Source: Puniceicoccales bacterium (lineage in GTDB: Bacteria > Verrucomicrobiota > Verrucomicrobiia > Opitutales > JAIRLM01). From it: DNA of 12,691 bases. Numbering within the stretch: the first letter of the stretch is position 1; each line of letters starts with the position of its first letter. The stretch lies in contig JAITDL010000054.1 of the NCBI GenBank assembly GCA_031282565.1, positions 1 through 12,691 of the forward strand. The letters are read 5' to 3'. Under the pieces are notes generated by a model that searched no databases, had not been told where the DNA came from, and was given only the letters and a program-made list of their open reading frames with translations. Below, one piece after another: positions 1 to 7,762 of this stretch. The position numbers were made by a program, and so were the translations under genes.

Positions 1-2696
1 TGGCGCTCGCCGTTTTTGCTTATCATGCAAATGGCTTTGCGGCGGGCCTCGGCGATGATCGCGCGCAATGCGAAATCAATAGTTGGAATGACAACGCCAA
101 CCATTTGATGGACATAGTCATCCCCAAAATCACTGCGAAGCGTCGCATACGATTTCGCCATTTCACCCTCGTCGAGCAGCTCGCCAATGCATTCCAGCGT
201 ACAGCTCAGTCGATTCCCGTCAAAACAGTGGCTCCAGTTAACAATTACCTTCCGCAAGCTAGCTAGAGAATCTCCGTCGTAGGGCGAAGTACTACCTTCT
301 AGCGGCGAACCAATTTGCGGCAGCTCAACGGGTGTGCTGCTAATTCTAATCACAGCAACATCACCGCAAAGCGGTATGCTGAGAGTTATTCTTGGAGGTG
401 TTCCATCGACGCCGACATAGGTCATCAATAGCAGTGGGCGTCCGGTGGCGATGCAAAGCGCTTTCTGCCATGATGCATCAAATGCAACGATTTCCATTTG
501 GTTGGATATGTAATCGAGAAATCCATCGAACCTGTCAGTTGTGCGACCTAGCCTTTCGTCGTCGCCTAGGAACTGCATGTCGGCGGGCAACAGGGGATGT
601 CCGTCGGTCATGTGCCGCGGAAATGGCGTTAATTGATGCAGTTGTAGCGGGATAAGAATTGGAAATTCTCCAATTCTCGCATGAAGTTCTCTATCTTTTA
701 AAATCACACGCAACTTATTTGAAATAGCTCTTCCGAAGGTTTCGACACAAAGTCTATGCATGATTTTATTAAGTTCTTCTCGTTCAACGGCGTCTTTCAC
801 TTGCTCAATTCTTTCTTTGGCAATGGCATTTAGAAATGAATCATGTGAATACATAAGGCTTTTAAATTTGCCGTAGTTAAAATCTCCGCCACCACATTTT
901 GGAATTTCCCTAAGAAGCGCATTCACTGCCCTAGCTACGTCCTTGCGCCGGCCTATCAACTCCCCGTTTTCCCGCTGGAACGCAGCAATGTTCATCTTGC
1001 AAACCTTTAGAAATAAATCCATGCAATCCCGCCCAATGCCGGCGGTCCTAATTTCATAAACTTGTCTAGCGAATTTAAATTCGTCCCTGAAACTCATGCT
1101 GCCTTCTGCCAGCATCGCCTTTACTCTTTCATTGCATTCACAGTTATCAAGCAGTTTTGCTGCAGAAGCTGCCACGTCGCCATCTCTAGCGCCGATGTTT
1201 TCACCCGCCAATTCAATTGCCCAAATGGCGAAGTTTATTTCACGCAGTCGCACGATTAGCGCATCGATTTCACCCCTGCTAGCCTGGGGTGTTTTCAAGG
1301 TTTCATCAATGTGCAACATCATCAAGTCGATGAATGAACGGACAATCGCGCAGTGCCGTTCACCGCTGCCGTAGCGGCCGCGCACCGCAGAAAGTTGTGC
1401 GTAAGTGCAGCGCATATGCTGTCTCGCTATAAAAGGCTTAACCTCTCGATGGCGGCGATCGTCATTGCCAAGCTGCTCAATTTGCAGTGCAAGCACCACC
1501 ATCGGGGAATTGCCATAGCCGCCAAGCACATTGAATCGAAATCCCTGGATGTGAATATCGGCGACGACTGTGGCAATGCGTACGCGTTTGCTTGCGTGGC
1601 AATCCGCTGATGGTGAAAGCGCAAATGGTTCCGCTGGCAATGTTAGTCCAAGCCCAGACCCTCTAGACACAAGCGCTCCATATGCGCTCGATACGAGATG
1701 GTCGCAACCAACCATGGCGGAGATTTCCTCCAGAGATCTTCTACCGGCGAACTCGGCAATATTAGCAATTATCGGCGTAGTAATGACTTCAATCAAATAT
1801 TTCAGACGATAGCTTACATCCACGTCGATAAACGACCGAATGCCGGCCATGTCCATCGCTCTAATTGCGCGAACAATAGTCGCGCGAAAGAATTGCATCC
1901 TGTAGCCATCCAAATCGTCGGCGTGCGCTCCGCCATCTACTAGTTTTGCAGTCAGCAGAATTAGCCTCGCAGCGGCCACGCTTATCGATGCTGGTTCAAT
2001 CAGGAAATTTTCAACGGCATATCTCAATTGCGGAATCCCATTGGCAACTTCCTCCATCGCATGGAGGATAGCTCTTTCACCGGCTAACCGTGGCCCATTT
2101 CCACACACAGCCGCAATAAATTCGACGCAAAATGCTTTCCATGCAGCATCTTTCGGAGACAGCGTTGCGCTAGGCGTTCTGGCGGCAATGTGCGCAGTTG
2201 CCGTAACGTAGCTGAACCTCCCATCGACTGGAAGTCCCGTGAAAGTGCTTTCAATTAGTGCCGGGTAAATGCCTGGAAGTACGGGAACGATTGGCACGCC
2301 ATCGTAGGCAGCGACATCTCTACATTGGCAGAAGAGAAAAAATCCAACCGTCGCCGCTATGGCAGCACATAGATTTGGATTTCTTTGGAATAGGACATCT
2401 ATGCCAGCGTCATTGGCAACAAATTCATCGCGGCACATGCACATTCTCAGGAATCTCAACGCGCGATTTCCGAATTCACCGTGCGACACGCCACATCTCA
2501 ATTCTGGCAGCAACTCAGCTGCGCTGAATACTTTCACGATGTGTCCAGACAAATGGTCGCACTCTATTTGCCTAGGCAATAGTGAATCTGGCACTGCGGT
2601 TTGGCCGAATTTGCGATCAAATAATTTCGCACCGATTCCGCAGATCGACGACATAGCAGCGTAAGTAACTGGGAACGCAGATTTCAAGTCTATCAT
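1..2696 (-). CDS. Very large orphan protein, C-terminus beyond left edge (at least 898 aa)
   Basis: I read this frame codon by codon on the minus strand: from the ATG at 2696-2694 to the left edge there is no stop, giving 898 residues with the C-terminus missing. An in-frame TGA lies about 36 nt upstream of the ATG, so the 5' end is nearly fixed; a TTG at about 2711 is the only other plausible start. No good Shine-Dalgarno precedes either. The protein is mostly helix-like, with a short hydrophobic stretch near residues 108-120 (CAAIAATVGFFLF) and no clear signal peptide. The last visible 200 residues look more beta-rich and contain IPLCGDVAVIRIS. I recognise no catalytic motif or family. About half of its arginine codons are AGA/AGG (my hand count 34 of about 70), unlike nrdD next door. 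It is transcribed divergently from nrdD and lies on the same strand as two other large orphans further right. That it is a real gene is near certain from length; function unknown. Confidence 0.87.
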   Translation of the reverse strand, partial: MIDLKSAFPVTYAAMSSICGIGAKLFDRKFGQTAVPDSLLPRQIECDHLSGHIVKVFSAAELLPELRCGVSHGEFGNRALRFLRMCMCRDEFVANDAGIDVLFQRNPNLCAAIAATVGFFLFCQCRDVAAYDGVPIVPVLPGIYPALIESTFTGLPVDGRFSYVTATAHIAARTPSATLSPKDAAWKAFCVEFIAAVCGNGPRLAGERAILHAMEEVANGIPQLRYAVENFLIEPASISVAAARLILLTAKLVDGGAHADDLDGYRMQFFRATIVRAIRAMDMAGIRSFIDVDVSYRLKYLIEVITTPIIANIAEFAGRRSLEEISAMVGCDHLVSSAYGALVSRGSGLGLTLPAEPFALSPSADCHASKRVRIATVVADIHIQGFRFNVLGGYGNSPMVVLALQIEQLGNDDRRHREVKPFIARQHMRCTYAQLSAVRGRYGSGERHCAIVRSFIDLMMLHIDETLKTPQASRGEIDALIVRLREINFAIWAIELAGENIGARDGDVAASAAKLLDNCECNERVKAMLAEGSMSFRDEFKFARQVYEIRTAGIGRDCMDLFLKVCKMNIAAFQRENGELIGRRKDVARAVNALLREIPKCGGGDFNYGKFKSLMYSHDSFLNAIAKERIEQVKDAVEREELNKIMHRLCVETFGRAISNKLRVILKDRELHARIGEFPILIPLQLHQLTPFPRHMTDGHPLLPADMQFLGDDERLGRTTDRFDGFLDYISNQMEIVAFDASWQKALCIATGRPLLLMTYVGVDGTPPRITLSIPLCGDVAVIRISSTPVELPQIGSPLEGSTSPYDGDSLASLRKVIVNWSHCFDGNRLSCTLECIGELLDEGEMAKSYATLRSDFGDDYVHQMVGVVIPTIDFALRAIIAEARRKAICMISKNGER

Positions 2697-2907
2697 TAGG
2701 TCATCTAACAATACATATATTGGATAATATCAAGTGTAAAATCACGCACTCACTCAAACTGCTCCCGGCGTTTTGCCAATGCAATGCGTGGAACTGCAAC
2801 GGCCGCATTTCACGGCGTCGATATTTTTTTGAAAATTTCCATGGACAAACTCACCGGCGGGCCCACTATCCGTAGTAGGCGCTGCTTTTGGCGCCACTAG
2901 GAGTAGT
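2697..2907. promoter_or_regulatory. Divergent intergenic region between the large orphan gene and nrdD
   Basis: This 211-bp region must hold the promoters of both divergent genes. Its left third (2700-2745) is AT-rich and contains an interrupted palindrome, CAATA-CATA-TATTG, at 2709-2722. The palindrome lies 13-26 nt upstream of the orphan's ATG and could form part of its promoter or an operator. Its ATATAT-type core loosely recalls NrdR boxes, which control ribonucleotide reductase genes in many bacteria. However, I see only one copy where NrdR normally needs two, and it sits about 190 nt from nrdD. No convincing -35/-10 pair stands out for nrdD. Confidence 0.35.
2873..2903 (+). promoter_or_regulatory. 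Hairpin abutting the nrdD Shine-Dalgarno
   Basis: TAGT (2873-2876), a bulged A, and GGCGC (2878-2882) can pair with GCGCC (2891-2895) and ACTA (2896-2899) around an 8-nt loop TGCTTTTG. The last stem base is the first A of the ribosome binding site AGGAG (2899-2903), which lies 4 nt before the nrdD ATG. The same TAGT can instead pair with an upstream ACTA (2865-2868), giving a small competing hairpin. A stem touching the SD could tune nrdD translation. That role is inference; the pairing itself is seen directly. Confidence 0.45.
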
Positions 2908-5043
2908 ATGAAAAATCAATTTTCCCTGCCGTCACACCGTGACGCAAAATTTATCTGTTCCGAAGAGCAGCTGCTTGCCCAGGTGCATGAGATCTTCGTC
3001 CGCTGCGGCTCGTTGACAGGAGAATTTGGATCCAGCGAAGCCTGGGACCTGTCCCGCTCAGTCATAGGCGCACTGTGGCGTAGAGGCAACGCAGAATATG
3101 CACCGGTGGAAGAAGTTGAGCGACTAATCGAGCGGGTTCTCATGCAGTCGCCCTACGGCAACACGGCAAAGGCCTTCATATTGGAATCGGAGCGGCTGGC
3201 AAGCGAGCGGAAAATTTCCATAGCATCGGACATTTCCCGCGTTGAAGAATATCTCTCACGCGCAGACTGGAAAGTTCGCGAAAACAGCAACATGACCTAT
3301 TCGCTCCAGGGACTTAACCAGTACCTGTCGGGCGCACCGAGCCAAACCTATTGGCTAAACAAGGTTTACAACGACCGCATCCGCGAAGCACACGAATCCG
3401 GCGATTTCCACATCCACGATTTGACGTTAATTTCCGTATACTGCGTCGGATGGGATCTGGCCGATTTACTGCTGAAGGGCTTCTGCGGCGTATCTGGAAA
3501 GCTGGAAGCAAAGCCGCCGAAACATTTCCGCACGGCGCTTGGCCAGGTGGTAAATTTTTTCTACACACTTCAGGGGGAAGCTGCAGGCGCACAGGCGTTT
3601 TCAAACTTTGACACAATCCTTGCCCCATTCATCGCCAAAGACGGCCTCGACTTCAAAGCAGTTAAGCAGGCTCTCCAGGAATTTGTCTTCAACATCAACG
3701 TGCCGACGCGGGTAGGATTCCAAACGCCATTCACAAACATCACACTGGACCTGACATGCCCAAGCCACCTGCGCGATGAAGCAATTGTCTGGGACGGAAA
3801 ATTCCAGGACAGCCACTACGGCGACTACCAGCGCGAAATGGACATGTTCAACCGAGCGCTGTTTGAGGTCATGGAGGAGGGCGATGCCCACGGCCGTGTG
3901 CTCACGTTCCCAATTCCTACAATCAACATCACCAAAGACTTCGACTGGGACAACCCCAACCTCAAAGGACTCTGGGCCATGACCGGCAAATACGGCATCC
4001 CATATTTTTCAAATTTCGTGAATTCCGACATGAAACCGGAGGACACGCGCTCCATGTGCTGCCGGCTGCGCATCGACAACACGCAACTTGAAAAGCGCGG
4101 CGGTGGACTTTTCGGAGCAAATCCGCTAACTGGCTCCGTTGGAGTTGTTACACTAAATCTCCCTCGGCTGGCATACCTGTCCAAAGATGAAAACGAATTC
4201 CGCGATCGGCTTGCTCGACTAATGGACTTGGCCAAGGAAAGTTTGGAAATAAAACGTAAATTCCTGGAGGAGCTCACCGAAAGCAACCTCTATCCATACA
4301 CCACCTACTACTTGGCATCAATCCGCGCCCGCCTCGGCTGCTACTGGAAAAATCATTTCTCCACCATCGGTCTCGTCGGAATGAACGAAGCCTGCATAAA
4401 CCTGCTTGGCGAAGGAATTGTGTCGGAGTCCGGCCATGCATTTGCCATTCGCACGCTGGATTTTATGCGGGACCGCATCAGAGACTACCAGAGCGAAACT
4501 GGAAATCACTACAATCTGGAAGCGACTCCAGCCGAAGGCACATCTTTCCGCCTTGCGAGGAAGGATCGCACCATCTACGGCAACGACATACGCGTAGCCA
4601 ACGACGACACGACACAGTCCGATGATGTTCCGTTCTACACCAATTCCATCCACGTGCCGGTGAATGCCTTCGACGACATCTTTTCCGTGCTGGACCATCA
4701 GGACGAGCTGCAGACGAAATTTACCGGCGGCACTGTGGTACATCTTTTTCTGGGTGAACGCATAGCAGATGGCGAAACCGTTAAAAAACTTGTGCGCACA
4801 ATCACAAATCGCTATCGTCTGCCGTACTTTTCCCTTACGCCGACGTTTTCCGTTTGCCCGGCCTGCGGCTATCTGTCTGGGGAACAGCCAATCTGCCCGC
4901 ACTGCAAAATGGAAACGGAAGTCTACTCCCGCATAGTTGGCTACCTGCGACCGGTGCACCAGTGGAACGACGGCAAGCAGTGTGAATTCAAACTGCGCAA
5001 TAGCTTGTCATGCGGCGCAGAACAGTGCAACTGCGACAGTTAG
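2908..5043 (+). CDS. nrdD: Anaerobic (class III) ribonucleoside-triphosphate reductase
   Basis: NrdD is the glycyl-radical enzyme that makes deoxyribonucleotides from ribonucleoside triphosphates without oxygen, in the cytoplasm. Residues about 12-95 resemble a shortened ATP-cone regulatory domain, ending in the typical VLMQSPYGNTAKAFIL stretch. The ten-stranded barrel follows, with family signatures INVPTRVGFQTPFTN, a Cys-Cys pair at 384-385 (MCCRLRID) and GMNEAC with Cys496. Near the C-terminus a four-cysteine zinc site (C650, C653, C663, C666) precedes the glycyl-radical motif RIVGY with Gly678, then LRPVHQWNDGKQ, as in Thermotoga-type NrdD. The 711-residue length is normal. The tail carries three further cysteines (C702, C707, C709), possibly a redox relay. 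The start is supported by AGGAG 4 nt upstream. The activase NrdG, needed to make the glycyl radical, is not in this window. Codon use is CGC-rich and unlike the flanking orphan read from 2696. Identification is firm. Confidence 0.97.
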   Translation: MKNQFSLPSHRDAKFICSEEQLLAQVHEIFVRCGSLTGEFGSSEAWDLSRSVIGALWRRGNAEYAPVEEVERLIERVLMQSPYGNTAKAFILESERLASERKISIASDISRVEEYLSRADWKVRENSNMTYSLQGLNQYLSGAPSQTYWLNKVYNDRIREAHESGDFHIHDLTLISVYCVGWDLADLLLKGFCGVSGKLEAKPPKHFRTALGQVVNFFYTLQGEAAGAQAFSNFDTILAPFIAKDGLDFKAVKQALQEFVFNINVPTRVGFQTPFTNITLDLTCPSHLRDEAIVWDGKFQDSHYGDYQREMDMFNRALFEVMEEGDAHGRVLTFPIPTINITKDFDWDNPNLKGLWAMTGKYGIPYFSNFVNSDMKPEDTRSMCCRLRIDNTQLEKRGGGLFGANPLTGSVGVVTLNLPRLAYLSKDENEFRDRLARLMDLAKESLEIKRKFLEELTESNLYPYTTYYLASIRARLGCYWKNHFSTIGLVGMNEACINLLGEGIVSESGHAFAIRTLDFMRDRIRDYQSETGNHYNLEATPAEGTSFRLARKDRTIYGNDIRVANDDTTQSDDVPFYTNSIHVPVNAFDDIFSVLDHQDELQTKFTGGTVVHLFLGERIADGETVKKLVRTITNRYRLPYFSLTPTFSVCPACGYLSGEQPICPHCKMETEVYSRIVGYLRPVHQWNDGKQCEFKLRNSLSCGAEQCNCDS

Positions 5044-5059
5044 CAGTTTCTTCTACGCA

Positions 5060-6376
5060 TCATATGGGAACTTGGAAGTGGAAAACTGGGCAAGTTCCCT
5101 CGGAATCTCCAAAAAAAATTCTGTTTTCCGGCAATCTTTCCGATGTCGGAATCAATGTTCCATCTTTGCCAATCCTACACCATTGCACACTGCCGCGATT
5201 TTCTTCTACATTGACACAGATGCGCACACTGTCGACTGCCACGTCGCCAATTTGATTTACGGCCGGCATTACCCTAAATTTGTTCCATGGGATGAGAAGT
5301 CCACCTCCAAATTTTGCGCAAAAATCGCCTTCACCGATGGCAGCTGTCCAGCTATGCATTAGAACGCCATCCCCAGTAATGATTGCCGTCTGATCTATTC
5401 CTTTGACGAGCTCACAGAACCGTTCCCGCTCAAATTTGGACAGTGATCGCTGCACATACTCGGTGCCATTGGCACTTTTACAGACTTCGTAGTCAACATC
5501 GTCGTAGCTCCAGAGGATTAGTTCATTTCCATCTCCGTCGACAACTCTATGCGGCACAATTGATTCAAGTGGACATAGCGGATTAGCAACTAGCGTACTG
5601 CGAATGATGCCATCGATGGCCAACCTGGCTGCAGCCGGACTGCCGCGCCCTGCCAAAAGAACGTATGCGGAGAAAACGACGTCGCACACGGACGCACCAG
5701 CCCGCCATAGAAGTGAAATCAGTCGGAATGCTTTCCTAGCTGGCATGGCACCAACGTCATAGGATAGCACGGTCGACATCGTGTGCATTCTTTGCAGTTG
5801 CGCTTGATCTAGATTTAGGCCGATCTCTAAATTACTGCCGTCGCTCTCCATTATAACACGTCGAACACCAGCATCCAGCATGGCAAACAAATTTAGCGCA
5901 CATTCATTTTCGTCGAGCACAAGTTCGCGCAGGGCAAGAACTGCATGTCGATCGCTAAGTAGCGCAAACACATCCGCACGTCTATCGCTAAGTATGTTTG
6001 CAAGTCGAACATAGCCCGCGCGGCCACCCACATTGGTATCATCTTCCGCTGGAAGCTTTTCGCCAATGTCATCGGCCAAATCATCGCAGAGAGCTCTCAT
6101 TTTTGGAGAGCGCAGCGTTGAGCCACCAGCCATGAACCAGTATAGTCTGTCGGCTATCGCATCCGTGACATAGCCCGATGAACCTAGGACCGAAAAGGCC
6201 AAACCAGGAACAATAAAAAGTGCATAGCGTACAATATTGGCCGCCAATCTGCATCTCCAACATCTGCACTCTATGCGGCGTAATACTTTGCTGACTGATT
6301 TATTGTAGCTATGAGTTGTCAACGGCGCGATCTGGTGCGGAGTCGGGAGATTAAATGATTCAAGACGCAGACCCAC
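5060..6376 (-). CDS. Orphan membrane-anchored protein with juxtamembrane cysteine cluster
   Basis: The predicted product has 438 residues and I do not recognise the family. Three cysteines (C37, C39, C42 in ECRCWRCRL) stand directly before a single hydrophobic segment at about 45-66 (NIVRYALFIVPGLAFSVLG). A long helical middle follows, then a beta-rich, glycine-containing last 150 residues ending in VFHFQVPI. The start given is a GTG, with an in-frame TAA just upstream and no clear Shine-Dalgarno; a later start is possible, for instance the ATG at MAGGSTLRS. The stop lies 16 nt from the nrdD stop, so the two genes converge with almost no spacer and no terminator hairpin. It follows the next orphan on the same strand after about 77 nt. 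Short motifs (AM..AG[VI]R..I and GDVAV) resemble ones in the large orphan at 1-2696, which may mean remote paralogy. A membrane-anchored or secreted role is inferred only from the hydrophobic segment. Confidence 0.75.
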   Translation of the reverse strand: MGLRLESFNLPTPHQIAPLTTHSYNKSVSKVLRRIECRCWRCRLAANIVRYALFIVPGLAFSVLGSSGYVTDAIADRLYWFMAGGSTLRSPKMRALCDDLADDIGEKLPAEDDTNVGGRAGYVRLANILSDRRADVFALLSDRHAVLALRELVLDENECALNLFAMLDAGVRRVIMESDGSNLEIGLNLDQAQLQRMHTMSTVLSYDVGAMPARKAFRLISLLWRAGASVCDVVFSAYVLLAGRGSPAAARLAIDGIIRSTLVANPLCPLESIVPHRVVDGDGNELILWSYDDVDYEVCKSANGTEYVQRSLSKFERERFCELVKGIDQTAIITGDGVLMHSWTAAIGEGDFCAKFGGGLLIPWNKFRVMPAVNQIGDVAVDSVRICVNVEENRGSVQWCRIGKDGTLIPTSERLPENRIFFGDSEGTCPVFHFQVPI

Positions 6377-6426
6377 ATATTAAGTTTACACAATGCCGCT
6401 CCATGGCGCAAGACTTTTATGCAGCC

Positions 6427-6454
6427 CGGCCATGTCTGGCCGCGTGATGCGGCC
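6427..6454. repeat. Two overlapping, mutually exclusive GC-rich hairpins between orphan genes
   Basis: CGGCCA (6427-6432) pairs with TGGCCG (6437-6442) over a 4-nt loop. GGCCGC (6438-6443) pairs perfectly with GCGGCC (6449-6454) over a 5-nt loop. Bases 6438-6442 belong to both stems, so only one hairpin can form at a time. The second stem ends on the first base of the stop codon of the upstream minus-strand orphan. No T-tract follows on the minus strand, so a standard intrinsic terminator is not supported. An attenuator-like switch or an RNA-processing or stability element between the two genes is possible. Confidence 0.5.
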
Positions 6455-7641
6455 TAGGCTTGTAAAATTAACTGCTTTAGCTGCGCGAGGAATTTTTCTT
6501 CGTCGAAACATTCACTTGAACCTGGAAGCTCCACGGTTGGATTTGCGGTAAATTTTTCCACTAGACCTTCACACGCCGCCTTAGCCAGCTCCAGTTCTTC
6601 GATTAGGCTGGCAACACAAGGTTCTTCAGCAACTTTCGTAGTATGGTATGGAATGTATGGCCTCCTGCCCAGTCGCGCGCTAATAATCGCGCGGTCAAGG
6701 TTGGCACTGAGCGCCTCGACCATAATTATGTGGTGCGCGTTATCCAATACATGTATTAGGGACGAATTGATTTTTTGCCGTAAATTGTCGTCGGTAGGTT
6801 GATCACTCGACGATGATAGAAGTGATGTGTCGGCACTACATTTCGGCGCCTCGGACTCTAATCTACTTCTCACCGTTGCGATTCTTTGCCTTTCGAGATC
6901 CTCATCTGATGTGACATAGAATAATTCGGCGATTGGCGTAGCACTTACTTTCCTTTTTATGATATCATTAGATCTTGATTTCTCCGTAAGATGTTTTTCC
7001 ATTGAGTCAATTACATATATTAGATGTTTGCCGAATTCTCTAGGGTCTTTGGTGAAGCAGAAAGCACCAAAGATGCCGCCGCTGGAGCTGTGATCAAACC
7101 CTGGAGTGAAGGAGTTTTGCGCCTCAATAACTGCACACATCGCCTCGGGAAATGTACTAACCATCCTACTGCCGACGCGTACAGGTTCTGGCAACGTGTT
7201 AAATCTTATGGCGCCAACATCATAAAACGCCTGCTGAACCGTGTCCGCAAGCAGCCTGAACCTCGATTCACTATCTAACCTTCTCTGCACCTCAAAAACT
7301 GTCAGACAAAATACTCGCACAATCCAGCCGCACCTATCGCCGCAGGCAGCAATAATACGTTCCCTTGCTATCTGCGCGTTTGGCGCAACTTGGAGGATGG
7401 CCACCGATTTCCTTATCTTGACAAGGTATGCTATGGCAAATGCAATCGGCAGCCCGAAAAGAGTTAACATTGAAGATAACGTGACGATAACTGCATCTAG
7501 CAGCTTCCTTGACTTCGTTTGCAATTTCCTGCACAGCGCTGGATCAGTAGGGTCGCAGCTGGCCCACCTAGCGTTAGCTGCTGTGACACATTCATTTACA
7601 GCTGCAAATAAATTCAAATAGGCTTTTGCAATGGAATCCAT
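6454..7641 (-). CDS. Orphan protein with N-terminal hydrophobic hairpin
   Basis: From the ATG at 7641 the product has 395 residues; a TTG at 7734 would add 31 (426 in all) and is the earliest start, as TAG precedes it in frame. I prefer 7641 because it leaves about 120 nt for promoters before the divergent ATPase gene, but no Shine-Dalgarno settles it. A long hydrophobic stretch at about residues 50-76 (VTLSSMLTLFGLPIAFAIAYLV) can form a membrane hairpin, and FGLP may be its turn. The rest is helical, with a serine-rich linker (SLLSSSSDQPTDD) and an acidic, coiled-coil-like C-terminal third. No known motif is visible. It is upstream of, and on the same strand as, the 5060-6376 orphan with a hairpin-bearing 77-nt gap, so the two may be co-transcribed. 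The layout of a membrane hairpin plus cytosolic helices recalls bacterial inclusion-membrane or effector proteins, but that is only a resemblance of plan. Confidence 0.72.
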   Translation of the reverse strand: MDSIAKAYLNLFAAVNECVTAANARWASCDPTDPALCRKLQTKSRKLLDAVIVTLSSMLTLFGLPIAFAIAYLVKIRKSVAILQVAPNAQIARERIIAACGDRCGWIVRVFCLTVFEVQRRLDSESRFRLLADTVQQAFYDVGAIRFNTLPEPVRVGSRMVSTFPEAMCAVIEAQNSFTPGFDHSSSGGIFGAFCFTKDPREFGKHLIYVIDSMEKHLTEKSRSNDIIKRKVSATPIAELFYVTSDEDLERQRIATVRSRLESEAPKCSADTSLLSSSSDQPTDDNLRQKINSSLIHVLDNAHHIIMVEALSANLDRAIISARLGRRPYIPYHTTKVAEEPCVASLIEELELAKAACEGLVEKFTANPTVELPGSSECFDEEKFLAQLKQLILQA

Positions 7642-7762
7642 AATGCTATCTAGCGTGAATACCTTCTTTTCGCGGTGTGCCAATAAAATTGTAGCGATTA
7701 TTTCTCGGCCCTTGGCTAATTTTATCTGTTGCAAGCACTACGATCACAAGTTTAATGGCCCA

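Noticed and set aside
392..2664. Many short plus-strand frames
   Set aside because: All are opposite the continuous 898-codon minus-strand frame and have no recognisable content.
4318..4959. Open 213-codon frame antisense to nrdD
   Set aside because: It lies wholly inside the firmly identified nrdD on the opposite strand, with no family resemblance; the same holds for the frames at 3314-3628, 3601-3891 and 3825-4286.
5044..5059. Terminator between nrdD and the convergent orphan
   Set aside because: The 16-nt gap holds no inverted repeat or T-tract.
1..6376. High cysteine content (about 3%) of the orphan proteins as a special trait
   Set aside because: The FtsW-like protein in the same window has a similar share, so it seems a trait of the organism rather than of the orphans.
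7642..7734. TTG start adding 31 residues to the 395-aa orphan
   Set aside because: No ribosome binding site, a rare start codon, and it would leave only 28 nt to the divergent gene; not excluded, only less likely.
7631..7762. N-terminal extension of the ExeA-type ATPase from the ATG at 7631
   Set aside because: The family begins at MYLEYFGL; the 44 extra residues are unlike it and overlap the start of the divergent orphan.
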